Below, one piece after another: positions 1 through 9,956 of a stretch of DNA of 64,000 nucleotides (position 1 is the first letter of the stretch; every line of letters begins with the position of its first letter). Below the pieces are notes generated by a model. The model worked only from the letters and a program-made list of their open reading frames with translations, was not told where the DNA came from and searched no databases. The translations under genes and the position numbers were made by a program. This DNA is from DATJLY01 sp035532935 (GTDB lineage Bacteria; Pseudomonadota; Alphaproteobacteria; ATCC43930; CGMCC-115725), in contig DATKQE010000011.1 in assembly GCA_035532935.1 (NCBI GenBank), positions 1 through 64,000 on the forward strand, written 5' to 3'.

Positions 1-31
1 GAGCCTCATCGCACCATCCGCGCCGCGCGCC

Positions 32-316
32 TCATGCCTCGTCGTTGAGGCGCTCGCGCAACTGCTTGCCGGTCTTGAAGAACGGGATGTGCTTCTCGCC
101 AACGCTGACGCTGTCGCCGGTGCGCGGGTTCCGGCCCTGCCGCGCGTCGCGCCGCTTGACCGAGAACGCGCCGAAGCCGCGCAATTCGACGCGGTCGCCG
201 CGCGACAAGGCGGCGGTGATCTCGTCGAAGATGGTGCTGACGATGCGCTCGACGTCGCGCTGATAGAGGTGCGGGTTGCGGTCGGCCAGGCGCTGAATCA
301 GCTCGGACTTGGTCAT
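32..316 (-). CDS. ihfB: Integration host factor subunit beta
   Basis: This 94-residue protein is the beta subunit of IHF, the sequence-specific DNA-bending heterodimer used in transcription, recombination and replication. It begins MTKSELIQRLA and carries the HU/IHF arm and core (RGFGAFSVKRRDARQGRNP at about residues 44-62, then GRNPRTG and the IPFFKTGKQLRERLN end). The upstream reading frame allows 18 more residues, but the ATG at 316 matches the usual IHF-beta length and is preceded by an AGGGGG ribosome binding site. It is the last gene of the aroA-cmk-rpsA-ihfB order on the minus strand; placement after rpsA is the normal proteobacterial arrangement and separates it from HU genes. Confidence 0.93.
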   Translation of the reverse strand: MTKSELIQRLADRNPHLYQRDVERIVSTIFDEITAALSRGDRVELRGFGAFSVKRRDARQGRNPRTGDSVSVGEKHIPFFKTGKQLRERLNDEA

Positions 317-425
317 GCGGTGCCCCCTAAAGGGCTTGGCGGGATCGCAGCCTGCCAAACCCATCGCCAACCGTCAACAACCCCGCGCTCCGTTGCAGCA
401 GAGCGCAACCGAACCCGCGTGCCGG

Positions 426-2159
<1,734 letters not shown>

Positions 2160-2286
2160 CGAAACTCCACGCGCGTCCCCGCGATGACGCCCGCACCGCC
2201 GGGGACGGGCGGCAGGCGAGCGGCCGCCGGCAGGGCGCGGGTGCGGCGGCGATAACCCGTCATCCGGCAGGGTGCGCGCGCGGCGC

Positions 2287-2934
2287 TCACCCGCGCTTGC
2301 CGGCGAGCCTGGCGGCGATGAATTCGACCGCAGCCGCGAAAGTGGCATCGGCGTCGAGCGCGGTCGTATCCAGCTCGAGCGCGTCGGGTGCCCGCCGCAG
2401 CGGGGCCGTCGCACGGGAACTGTCGCGCGCGTCGCGCGCCTTCATGTCCTGCAGGACGCGCTCGTATATAATCCTCACGCCCTCGGCCTGCAACTCTTTG
2501 AACCGCCTCGCCGCCCGGGCCTCGGGCGAGGCCGTGACGAAGATCTTGGCGTCGGCCTCGGGGCAGACCACGGTGCCGATGTCGCGGCCGTCGAGCACGG
2601 CGCCGGCGAAGCCCTCGGGCGGGCGATGGGCGAAGTCGCGCTGGAAGCCCAGGAGCGCCGTGCGCACCGCCGGGATCGCCGCCACCACCGATGCCGCCTC
2701 GCCGACGCGTTCCTCGCGCAGACGCGGGTCGTCGCGGTCGGCCAGTTGCACCGCGCGTGCCGCCGCGGTCGCAACCTCGGGATCGGCGGGATCGCCGCCC
2801 CGGTCGAGCGCACGCAGCGCCGCGGCACGGTAGAGGATGCCGGTGTCGAGATGGGCGAGCCGGTAATGCTGCGCCAGCCGCCGCGCCAGCGTGCCCTTGC
2901 CCGAGGCCGACGGCCCGTCGACGGCAACGATCAA
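2287..2934 (-). CDS. cmk: Cytidylate kinase
   Basis: CMP/dCMP kinase transfers phosphate from ATP to CMP in pyrimidine salvage and dNTP supply. The 215-residue protein begins with the P-loop AVDGPSASGKGTLARRLA, followed by HLDTGILYRAAAL (nucleotide-binding helix) and VLDGRDIGTVVCPEADAKIF, the diagnostic Cmk segment with the DGRDIGT motif. The start is inferred as TTG at 2934 because it places the P-loop at the normal distance from the N-terminus and overlaps the aroA stop by four bases (TTGA), implying translational coupling. There is no ATG or GTG at an acceptable position. Order aroA-cmk-rpsA is conserved across proteobacteria. Confidence 0.93.
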   Translation of the reverse strand: MIVAVDGPSASGKGTLARRLAQHYRLAHLDTGILYRAAALRALDRGGDPADPEVATAAARAVQLADRDDPRLREERVGEAASVVAAIPAVRTALLGFQRDFAHRPPEGFAGAVLDGRDIGTVVCPEADAKIFVTASPEARAARRFKELQAEGVRIIYERVLQDMKARDARDSSRATAPLRRAPDALELDTTALDADATFAAAVEFIAARLAGKRG

Positions 2935-4277
2935 AGCGGCGCCTCGGAAATGGCGGCGCCGAGCCCGTTCATCAGCGCGACGAAACCGGGAAAGCTGGTG
3001 GCGATGGTGGCGCCGTCGTCGATCTGCACCGCACGCTCGGCGGCCATGCCGAGCACGAGAAACGACATGGCGATGCGATGGTCGAGCCGCGCCGCGATGC
3101 GCGCGCCGCCGCGGGGCGGACGGCCGCGCCCGGTGACGACGAGGGTGTCGCCCTCGACCGCGACCTCGGTGCCGCAGGCGGCAAGCCCTTCGGCGATGGC
3201 GGCCAGACGGTCGCTCTCCTTGACCCGGAGCTCGCCGAGACCGCGCATGATCGTCGGTCCGTGGGCAAAGGCGGCGGCAACGGCGAGGATCGGATACTCG
3301 TCGATCATCCGCGGGGCGCGCTCGGCCGGCACCTCGACGCCCTGCAACGGTCCGGCGCGCACGACGAGATCGGCCACCGGCTCGCCGCCTTCGCTGCGCT
3401 CGTTGCGGCGCTCGATTGCGGCACCCATCGCGGCGAGCGTGTCGAAGAGCCCGGCGCGCAGCGGATTGAGCCCGACCGCCTCGATCACGATCTCCGACCC
3501 GGGCAGCAGCAGCGCCGCCACCGCGGGGAACGCAGCCGAGGAGGGATCGGCCGGAACCACCAGATCCGCGGCGGCGAGCTCGGGCTCGCCTTTGAGGCGG
3601 ATACGCCGGCCGCCTGCCGCCGTCGCGTCGATGTGCACGCTCGCGCCGAAATGCTGCATCAGCCGCTCGGTGTGGTCGCGCGTCGGCAGCGTCTCCTCGA
3701 CCACGGTCTCGCCGGGCGCGTTGAGGCCGGCGAGCAGCACTGCCGATTTGACCTGCGCCGACGGCACCGGCAGGCGATAGGTGATGGGCAGCGGCGCCGC
3801 GGCGCCGATCACCGCAAGCGGCAGCCTGCCGCCGTGGCGCGCGATGATGCGGGCGCCGATCGCCTCGAGCGGTGTCGCCACGCGCGCCATCGGCCGGTGC
3901 CGCAGCGAGGCGTCGCCGGTGAAGAAGCTGGTGAAGGGATGGGTCGCGACCGCGCCCATGAGCAGCCGCGTGCCGGTCCCGGAATTGCCGAGATCGAGCA
4001 CATCTTCGGGCTCGGCGAGGCCGCCGACGCCGACGCCCTGGACCTGCCAGACGCCGTCGCCGATGCGCTCGATCGCGGCGCCCATCGCGCGCAAGGCTGC
4101 CGCCGTGCGCAACACGTCCTCGCCCTCCAACAGGCCAGTGACGGTGCTGCGCCCGACCGCGAGCGCGCCAAGGATGAGGGCGCGGTGCGAGATCGACTTG
4201 TCGCCGGGCACGCGGCAGCGCCCGCGCAACGGGCCGGCGCTTGCCGAGACCAGCGTCGTGGCGGCGGCATCTTCCAT
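2931..4277 (-). CDS. aroA: 3-phosphoshikimate 1-carboxyvinyltransferase (EPSP synthase)
   Basis: EPSP synthase joins phosphoenolpyruvate and shikimate-3-phosphate in the sixth step of the shikimate pathway. At 448 residues it has the family landmarks: PGDKSISHR (Lys27), DLGNSGTGTR (residues 95-104), RPMARVATPL, RDHTERLM, DEYPILAVAAAFA and LRVKESDRL. The 'RVKESDRL' and 'RPMxRVxxPL' wording is that of class II enzymes such as the Agrobacterium CP4 form. In CP4 the residue giving glyphosate tolerance is Ala100; here the equivalent residue is Gly100, so tolerance is not expected (inference). ATG at 4277 is the only good start. It is the first gene of the aroA-cmk-rpsA-ihfB group and is divergent from the FYDLN-acid gene. 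Confidence 0.95.
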   Translation of the reverse strand: MEDAAATTLVSASAGPLRGRCRVPGDKSISHRALILGALAVGRSTVTGLLEGEDVLRTAAALRAMGAAIERIGDGVWQVQGVGVGGLAEPEDVLDLGNSGTGTRLLMGAVATHPFTSFFTGDASLRHRPMARVATPLEAIGARIIARHGGRLPLAVIGAAAPLPITYRLPVPSAQVKSAVLLAGLNAPGETVVEETLPTRDHTERLMQHFGASVHIDATAAGGRRIRLKGEPELAAADLVVPADPSSAAFPAVAALLLPGSEIVIEAVGLNPLRAGLFDTLAAMGAAIERRNERSEGGEPVADLVVRAGPLQGVEVPAERAPRMIDEYPILAVAAAFAHGPTIMRGLGELRVKESDRLAAIAEGLAACGTEVAVEGDTLVVTGRGRPPRGGARIAARLDHRIAMSFLVLGMAAERAVQIDDGATIATSFPGFVALMNGLGAAISEAPL

Positions 4278-4421
4278 CGGGCCCCTTCTCTAGCACAAGA
4301 CGCGCGGGTCCCGACAGAGGCGCCGACGAACACCGCCTGCGCGGATTTAGCTTTTGACAGCGCGGCGCCTTTCTGGCAAAGGGCGCGACGCCGCCGATTC
4401 GATGCCCGAAAGGAGGCAACA

Positions 4422-4784
4422 TTGGCCAAGCCGGAATGGGGAACGAAGCGCATCTGCCCGAATTGCGGGGCGCGCTACTACGATCTGCGTCACGATCCGA
4501 TCGTCTGCCCCAAATGCGGCACCGGTTTCGATCCCGAGGCGCTGCTGCGTACGCGCCGCGTCCGCGTCGCCGCCCCGGTCGAGGCCGTCGCCGAACCTGC
4601 GGTCGAGGAGGAGATCGAGACCGAACTCGAGGGCGAAGCCGAGGTCGAGGAGGAAGCCGCCGTCGAGGGCGGCGACGAGGAAAAGGAAGAGGAGGAAGTG
4701 CTCGAGGACGCTTCCGAACTCGGCGAGGACGAGGACGACATGGCCGAGGTCATCGAGAACGTCGAGGACGAAGAGGAGCGTTGA
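4422..4784 (+). CDS. FYDLN-acid domain protein (TIGR02300 family)
   Basis: This 120-residue protein has two CxxC pairs (CPNCGARYYDLRHDPIVCPKC, cysteines near residues 11, 14, 29 and 32) that look like a zinc ribbon, followed by a linker and a strongly acidic, Glu-rich C-terminal half. That architecture defines the alphaproteobacterial FYDLN_acid family, whose function is unknown. The start is a TTG at 4422 with an AGGAGG ribosome binding site five bases upstream; no ATG lies in frame near the first cysteine. It is divergent from aroA and sits directly before a tRNA-Ala gene. The acidic tail could mimic nucleic acid or mediate protein contacts, but that is only inference. Confidence 0.88.
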   Translation: MAKPEWGTKRICPNCGARYYDLRHDPIVCPKCGTGFDPEALLRTRRVRVAAPVEAVAEPAVEEEIETELEGEAEVEEEAAVEGGDEEKEEEEVLEDASELGEDEDDMAEVIENVEDEEER

Positions 4785-4851
4785 CAGCGCCGCTCTCGCC
4801 CCTAAATCTATGGACTGAATCGATCGGATCGAGCCGCCCGCCGGGCGCGAC

Positions 4852-4927
<76 letters not shown>

Positions 4928-5254
4928 CTTTCATCAAGGGCCCAGCCGGAAACGGCTGGGCCCTTGAGCTTTCCGGGTGGCCGATGGTGCCAAGTCCGTA
5001 CTGGTGTTGCCGCCCGAAGACGACCTCGGTTACCGGATAGCCCGCGGCTTTCGGATCGAGGTTGCTGAGCGGGCTTAGTCGCGGTTGACACGGGCGCACG
5101 GCACTTACGCCGCGCGATCACACAGAATCAGGCCGCCGCGTCGCGGCGCGACCTGACTTCCGGAACGTACGAGCCTTCACCGCGCCAGCGCCTCCGTCGG
5201 CGCGATCCGCGCACGCGGATCGCGGCGCGATGCGAGAGCGCCGCAGCGCCCAGG
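4928..5254. other. Non-coding interval between tRNA-Ala and a small membrane-protein gene
   Basis: Apart from the hairpin at 4934-4967 I see no gene here. The stretch has no convincing reading frame with a ribosome binding site on either strand, no tRNA, no repeat of the tRNA 3' end, and no recognisable integrase fragment. A GC-rich inverted stretch (gatccgcgcacgcggatc, near 5202-5219) could form a further hairpin. Confidence 0.5.
4934..4967 (+). terminator. Terminator after tRNA-Ala
   Basis: A perfect 15-bp inverted repeat (4934-4948 with 4953-4967) closes a GAAA tetraloop. No long T run follows, but the stem strength and position just downstream of the tRNA make it the likely 3' end signal. 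It could also act on transcripts entering from the minus strand. Confidence 0.75.
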
Positions 5255-5650
5255 CTACTTCAAGCTGCTCAACGTCACGCCTTTGATCTGCTTCAGCGCC
5301 AACAGTTGCGTTGCACAGGCATCCGCAACCGCGCCACTCAGATCCGAATCGGATTTCTGGCCGGGCAACACGATCCAGCCGCCCTTTTCGATGAAATCGG
5401 TCTGATTATAGTCGTTCGCGCTCTTCTTGAGCGCCTGCCACGACGCCACCGCGTTCGGCTGCTGCTCGAACCGCCCGACGCAGTCGGGTGCTGCCACCGC
5501 CACGACCGCCGATTGGGTTTGGTTATCCGCCAGCTTTTTGGCGGCTCCTGCGCTGACCCAGCCGAAGCCGTAGGACAGCACCGCCCACCATGCGATGGCA
5601 CCTACCACGACGCCCCAGATACCCGGCTTGACCCATGAAGGAATCTTCAT
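5255..5650 (-). CDS. Hypothetical protein with one membrane helix
   Basis: This 131-residue protein starts MKIPSWVKPGIWGVVVGAI and has one hydrophobic segment at about residues 10-30, followed by a soluble domain with two well-spaced cysteines (in APDCVGRF and DACATQLL) and a tryptophan-containing middle (WQALKKSANDYN). It resembles small conserved membrane-anchored proteins annotated as hypothetical in Rhizobiales and relatives, and I do not know a function. A ribosome binding site (GGGAGG) precedes the ATG at 5650. Base composition is lower in GC than the flanking genes. It stands alone between tRNA-Ala and a small lipoprotein gene of the same orientation. Confidence 0.7.
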   Translation of the reverse strand: MKIPSWVKPGIWGVVVGAIAWWAVLSYGFGWVSAGAAKKLADNQTQSAVVAVAAPDCVGRFEQQPNAVASWQALKKSANDYNQTDFIEKGGWIVLPGQKSDSDLSGAVADACATQLLALKQIKGVTLSSLK

Positions 5651-5802
5651 CCTGTCGCCTCCCGTTCTTTGTGAAGGAAATTATCTAGGTTGCGCCGAAT
5701 GGACCCTATCACCAAAGTTGCGGTGGGGTTCGTTAAATTCGGTTCATGAAGTATTATTCGACCGGCGCATGCCCGAGTGCATGACGGGCCGGCCGGATGC
5801 CA

Positions 5803-6090
5803 TTATGGCGGGTGCTGCGGCAGCGCGCCGGGGCCGAGCCGCGCCATTTCGGCTTGAACGCACGCGGTAAAGTCCGACGTGGCAGGCGTGAAGCCGATCC
5901 GGATGCAGCGGTCACGTGCCATGCCGAACTGCCGTTCCGCCGCGGCCTTGTCTTTCGCGGCGGCATGGTCGTACCCGTCGGCGCAGCCGGCCAGCAGCGC
6001 AGCCGCGCCGAGCGCGGCGAAGATAGCGGCAACCGCAAGATCGCGTCGCCGCCGCGTGCCGCCGACGCGACGGCTGTCACCCAGAGTCAT
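5803..6090 (-). CDS. Small predicted lipoprotein
   Basis: The 95-residue product has a basic N-terminus (RRVGGTRRRRD), a hydrophobic stretch and a lipobox, ALLAGCADG, so it is probably lipidated at Cys36 or so and anchored in the envelope. The mature part contains two cysteines in the arrangement ARDRCIRIGF...DFTACVQAEMARLG. Short proteins with this pattern occur as hypothetical lipoproteins in alphaproteobacteria. The open frame extends upstream to 6408, but only the ATG at 6090 gives a sensible signal peptide. The ribosome binding site is weak. Function unknown. Confidence 0.65.
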   Translation of the reverse strand: MTLGDSRRVGGTRRRRDLAVAAIFAALGAAALLAGCADGYDHAAAKDKAAAERQFGMARDRCIRIGFTPATSDFTACVQAEMARLGPGALPQHPP

Positions 6091-6313
6091 GTGCTGTCCC
6101 GCCGGAATGCCGTTTCCGCCCGAGCCCAGTATTCCGCTTCCCCGATCCCCTTCCAAGCGCCGATGCGGCCGAGGCCGCGCCCGGGCGCGGTCGTGCCATC
6201 TGTCCGGCACGAAGAATTGCGCTAACATGCGCGGGCGCCGCCACCGTCCAAGGCGCGGCGGGAGAAGCGACGGCAACGGCCGGGAGACGAACCATGCGCG
6301 GGGGCGGTGGGGC

Positions 6314-7498
6314 ATGACGCGCGAGCGCCGCAATGTTCTGGTGCTGGCGACGTGCCAGATGCTGTTCAATTCGAGCCGCGCGCTCCTGGTCGCGACGGCG
6401 CCGCTCATCGCCTATGCGATCGCGCAGGAGAAGGCGCTGGCGACGCTGCCGACTTCGCTCGTCATCGTCGGTACCGCGATCATGACCATGCCGGCCTCGC
6501 TCTTGATGCAGCGCGTCGGGCGCCGCGCCGGGTTCGTGTTCGGCGCCGTGATCGGTGCCGTGGGCGGCAGCGTTGCTGCCGTGGCGGTGGCGCGCGGCGA
6601 TTTCTGGCTGTTCTGCTTTGGCACTCTGCTGTTCGGCTGCTTCGCCGGTTTCGGCCAGCTCTACCGTTTCGCCGCGGCTGACGTGGCGCCGCCGCAATTT
6701 CGCGGTCAGGCGATCTCGCTGGTGCTGGCGGGGGGCGTGGTCGCGGGTTTCCTCGGGCCCGAACTCGCCAAGCTCGGCAAGGACATGATTGGCTCGGTGC
6801 CGTTCCTCGGCGCCTATGTCCTGCTGGTGGCGACGACGCTGCTCGGGGCGGTCGCGGTCGCGTTCGTCGACATTCCGCGCCTGTCGCCGAAGGAGGCGAA
6901 TGCGCCGCGCCGTCCGCTCGCCGTTATCATGCGCCAGCCGGTTTTCATCGTCGCCACGCTCACCGCGATGATCGGTCAGGCGGTGATGAGTCTGCTCATG
7001 ACCGCGACGCCGCTCGCGATGGCGCTGTGCCACCACGATTTCTCCGATACGGCGCTGGTGATCGAGTGGCACATCATCGGCATGTACGCCCCGGGATTCT
7101 TCACCGGCTGGCTCATTCGCATCTTCGGCGTGACGCGGGTGGTCCTGTTCGGCCTGCTGCTGCTCGGCCTCGCCGTGTGGGTGGCACTGTCGGGGCAGGA
7201 GGTGACCCAGTTCTGGATCGCGATGACGCTGCTCGGGGTGGGGTGGAACTTCACCTTCACCGGCGGCACCGCGCTCCTCACCGAGGTCTGCACCCCGGCC
7301 GAACGGGCCAAGACTCAGGGCGCGGCCAACATGCTCATCTATGCCGCGGTCGCGTTCGCCTCGCTGTCGTCGGGCTCGCTGGTCTATTTCTTCGGCTGGC
7401 CGTGGGTCAATCTCGGCGCGGTGCCGCTCATTGCGGTGGCACTGGCCGTGACCCTTTGGCACGCGCGGCAGCAGCGCCTGGGCGCCCAGCCGGCGTGA
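6314..7498 (+). CDS. Major facilitator superfamily transporter
   Basis: The 394-residue protein has about 11-12 hydrophobic segments, the MFS loop 2-3 motif (MQRVGRRAGFVFGAVIGAVG) and a duplicate of it in the second half (RIFGVTRVVLFGLLLLG). The second-half segment GVGWNFTFTGGTALLTEV resembles MFS proteins of the YnfM/major-facilitator group common next to envelope genes. Substrate cannot be inferred. The reading frame is open from 5879, but the ATG at 6314 starts the first helix correctly. Its 3' end overlaps the 3' end of the convergent polymerase gene by 71 bases. Confidence 0.85.
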   Translation: MTRERRNVLVLATCQMLFNSSRALLVATAPLIAYAIAQEKALATLPTSLVIVGTAIMTMPASLLMQRVGRRAGFVFGAVIGAVGGSVAAVAVARGDFWLFCFGTLLFGCFAGFGQLYRFAAADVAPPQFRGQAISLVLAGGVVAGFLGPELAKLGKDMIGSVPFLGAYVLLVATTLLGAVAVAFVDIPRLSPKEANAPRRPLAVIMRQPVFIVATLTAMIGQAVMSLLMTATPLAMALCHHDFSDTALVIEWHIIGMYAPGFFTGWLIRIFGVTRVVLFGLLLLGLAVWVALSGQEVTQFWIAMTLLGVGWNFTFTGGTALLTEVCTPAERAKTQGAANMLIYAAVAFASLSSGSLVYFFGWPWVNLGAVPLIAVALAVTLWHARQQRLGAQPA

Positions 7499-9419
7499 CG
7501 CTGCCGGTCCCGCGCGCGTCGAGCGCGAGCGCGGCGAAAGCGACGAGATAGAACAGCGCGCCGAGCCGCGGCACTTCGGTGGTGCAGTCGAAGAGCGAAC
7601 TGGCGAGAAAGGCGGCGATCGCGGCGGCGAGCGCCGGCGCGATCCGGTGGCCGCGCCGCATCGCGCGCAGCGCCGCCGCGAACGCTGCCGCCACCAGCAC
7701 CAGAAACGCCGTCAGCCCCAGCGCGCCCCCCTCGAAGAACGTCATCAGGTACTGATTCTCGATCCGCCAGATGGCGTGATCGTCGTCGCTGGCGAGCCAG
7801 TGATCGAGGCCGTCGGCGAAATCGCCGTTGACGACGAGCGCGCGTCCGGCGCGGTCTTCGAACCGCACATCGGCGATGTCGAGGGTGGTGCCCCGCTCCG
7901 GCACGAACAGCGACAAATCGACCGGGCGCTTCAGCCCGAACACGCTGCGCTCCCCGATCGATCCGCTCGGGATGAAGCCGGAAACGCGCTGCCACTGGCC
8001 CGGCGCCGCCGGTCCCAGCGCGACGTCTTCGCAGTTCACCGAATAGAGCAGCAGCTTCTCGCACAGGAAGACGACGAGAACGCTACCCGGCGCGCGCCCG
8101 CGCAGCGTCGCGCTCACGCGATAGAGGCTCTGCGGCGCCACGCTGACCTTCTGTCCGAGATAAAGCGGCAATCCCGCGTGCACGCGAAGAAAGCTGCGCC
8201 CGTCCGCGCGGTGCAGCGCGATATTGGTGGGAAAGCGCCCGCCGGGCCGCCGCGCCAGCACGATGCGCGCGTAGCTGCCGAGCCCCATGCCGAACAGCGC
8301 CGCGCGCACGCTGCTGTCACCGAGCGCAAGCCCGGCGCGCCACTCGGCCAGGCGGACGTCGAGATCCGGCAGCGTGCGGTCGAGGCGCCGCACCATGAAG
8401 CGGGCATCGCTCGCCGCCGTCGCGGCGATCGCGCCGACCGCAGCCAGCAGCAGCAGCGGCAGCGCCATCGCGCGCAGCCCCTCGCCGCGGCGGCGTGCCG
8501 CATGGATCGCACCCAGCGCGACCACGACGCTCGCGATCACCGCGCTGGCATAGGCGGCACGGGCGAAGGTGACGACGAGCGTATAGAGCGCCCCGATCGC
8601 GACGCCGACCGCGACGGCGGCGCCGGCGAAGCGGCCCCACGGCGGCAGCACGAACAGGAACGGCAGCGCCATCGCGATGTAAACGCCGATATAGCCGCCG
8701 CCGAAATGCATGCTCGAGAAGGTGCCGACGATGCGATAGACGGTGTGGAAATCGAACGGGCCGGTGAACACCGCGCGCTCGGCCGCCGCTGCCGCCGTGA
8801 CCAGCACCAGCCCCGCCGTCATTCCCGCCGCGAGCCAATCGAGCGCGTCGTCGCGTTCGTCGAGCGCGCGGCGCAGGAACGGCAACAGCGCCAGCGCCGC
8901 GCCGAGCGCCTTGGCGATGCGCAGCGCGTTGAGCGGGCTCAACTCGGCGATCGCCGTGCCGCCGGCGGGGCCCGGCAGCGCCAGGCCGAAGGCGATGCCC
9001 ACAAACGTGGCCACGACGGTCAGCGCGACGGCCGCGCCGGCAATACCGCGGAGGCGGAAATCGCCGCGCCGCGGCGGCGCGCGAAGGGCGAGCACGGCGC
9101 TGGTCGCGAGCACGAGGAGGTCCGGCTCCTCGATGAAGGTCCAGCCGCTCCACGGGCCGAAATCGAACGCCGGCAGCGCCGCCGGCACGACCGCGATCCA
9201 CAATGACGGCCAGCGCCACAGCGCGCCCGCATAGGCGGCCAGGACCGCCAGCAACAGCGCCGGATGCAGCGGATACCGCACCGCGATCGCCGCCGCCGCT
9301 GCGCCGGCAACCGCCGCGACGGCAGAACGCGCGGCCAGGCGCCGCACGCCGCCCCGGTCCGCGGCGCTTCTGCCCGCCGCGGCAGCGAGCAAGGCGGCAC
9401 GATCGAACGGGTCCGGCAT
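7428..9419 (-). CDS. O-antigen ligase/polymerase-like membrane protein with inserted beta-rich domain
   Basis: This 663-residue protein has at least ten hydrophobic segments and the Wzy_C/O-antigen ligase signature: LFGMGLGSYARI near residue 375, then, much later, IENQYLMTFFEGGALGLTAF near residue 550. In typical ligases these two parts are joined by a periplasmic loop of some tens of residues. Here about 155 residues intervene, and they look like a soluble beta-sandwich domain (strands such as GRSFLRVHA and LYRVSATLRG, and the element VVNGDFADGLDHW typical of carbohydrate-binding modules). I infer a polysaccharide polymerase or ligase in the inner membrane with a periplasmic sugar-binding insertion. 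The ATG at 9419 is chosen over a longer open frame. No other polysaccharide genes adjoin it. Confidence 0.8.
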   Translation of the reverse strand: MPDPFDRAALLAAAAGRSAADRGGVRRLAARSAVAAVAGAAAAAIAVRYPLHPALLLAVLAAYAGALWRWPSLWIAVVPAALPAFDFGPWSGWTFIEEPDLLVLATSAVLALRAPPRRGDFRLRGIAGAAVALTVVATFVGIAFGLALPGPAGGTAIAELSPLNALRIAKALGAALALLPFLRRALDERDDALDWLAAGMTAGLVLVTAAAAAERAVFTGPFDFHTVYRIVGTFSSMHFGGGYIGVYIAMALPFLFVLPPWGRFAGAAVAVGVAIGALYTLVVTFARAAYASAVIASVVVALGAIHAARRRGEGLRAMALPLLLLAAVGAIAATAASDARFMVRRLDRTLPDLDVRLAEWRAGLALGDSSVRAALFGMGLGSYARIVLARRPGGRFPTNIALHRADGRSFLRVHAGLPLYLGQKVSVAPQSLYRVSATLRGRAPGSVLVVFLCEKLLLYSVNCEDVALGPAAPGQWQRVSGFIPSGSIGERSVFGLKRPVDLSLFVPERGTTLDIADVRFEDRAGRALVVNGDFADGLDHWLASDDDHAIWRIENQYLMTFFEGGALGLTAFLVLVAAAFAAALRAMRRGHRIAPALAAAIAAFLASSLFDCTTEVPRLGALFYLVAFAALALDARGTGSVTPAGRPGAAAARAKGSRPVPPQ

Positions 9420-9530
9420 GGCGTTGCGATGTTCTATCGGGTCATTCGGCGCCGGCGCAAGCGCGCCCCGCCATGGACAGAGGGCGGCGCCGGCGACATG
9501 CTCGACACCTTGCCAGCACCGGAGGGCGAT

Positions 9531-9929
9531 ATGGCGCGTACCCACAAGCGGACTTACGTCAAGGGCGAACGGGCGCAGACCCGCGCCTATTCGCCGGCGG
9601 TCATCACGACCGGCGGCACGGTGATCTGGCTCGCCGGCCAGACCGCGGCCGAGGACGAGGCGGGGCGCGCGCTCGCCGGCAATTTCGACGGCCAGGTGCG
9701 CGAGGTGTTCCGTCGCCTCGGCAAGACGCTCGAGCAGGCGGGCGGCACGCTCGCCGACATGGTGACGATGACCGTGTTCGTCACCGATTCGCGCAACGGC
9801 ACGCGCTTCACCGAATTGCGCCGCGAGATCCTGGGCGACGATTTTCCGGCGAGCGCGCTCATCACCTGCGCCGGGCTGGCGCAGCCGGCGCTGCTCGTGG
9901 AGGTGCAGGGCATCGCCGTCATCGGCTGA
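9531..9929 (+). CDS. RidA family (YjgF/YER057c/UK114) protein
   Basis: RidA proteins deaminate reactive enamine/imine intermediates from PLP enzymes; some relatives act in catabolic pathways. The 132-residue protein has the family fold markers: YSPAVITTGGTVIWLAGQTA, a central FDGQVREVFRRLGKTLEQAGGTLADMVTMTVFVTD, and the C-terminal LVEVQGIAVIG, with the trimer-interface Glu of the family in VEVQGIAV. The ATG at 9531 has GGAGG five bases upstream; an earlier in-frame ATG at 9498 has no such site. The arginine that binds the substrate carboxylate in canonical RidA (usually in the SRGT-like C-terminal region) is not obvious, so this may be a divergent subgroup. Next gene is a convergent SDR. Confidence 0.9.
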   Translation: MARTHKRTYVKGERAQTRAYSPAVITTGGTVIWLAGQTAAEDEAGRALAGNFDGQVREVFRRLGKTLEQAGGTLADMVTMTVFVTDSRNGTRFTELRREILGDDFPASALITCAGLAQPALLVEVQGIAVIG

Positions 9930-9956
9930 GGACGGCGGACGCGAGACGCGCTTGCG

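Noticed and set aside
5202..5219. GC-rich palindrome GATCCGCGCACGCGGATC as an operator
   Set aside because: It may be only a hairpin in a non-coding gap, and nothing around it shows a regulated start; noted in the interval entry but not claimed as a site.
4928..5254. Integration remnant next to tRNA-Ala
   Set aside because: No direct repeat of the tRNA 3' end and no integrase-like frame were seen; the hairpin is explained as a terminator.
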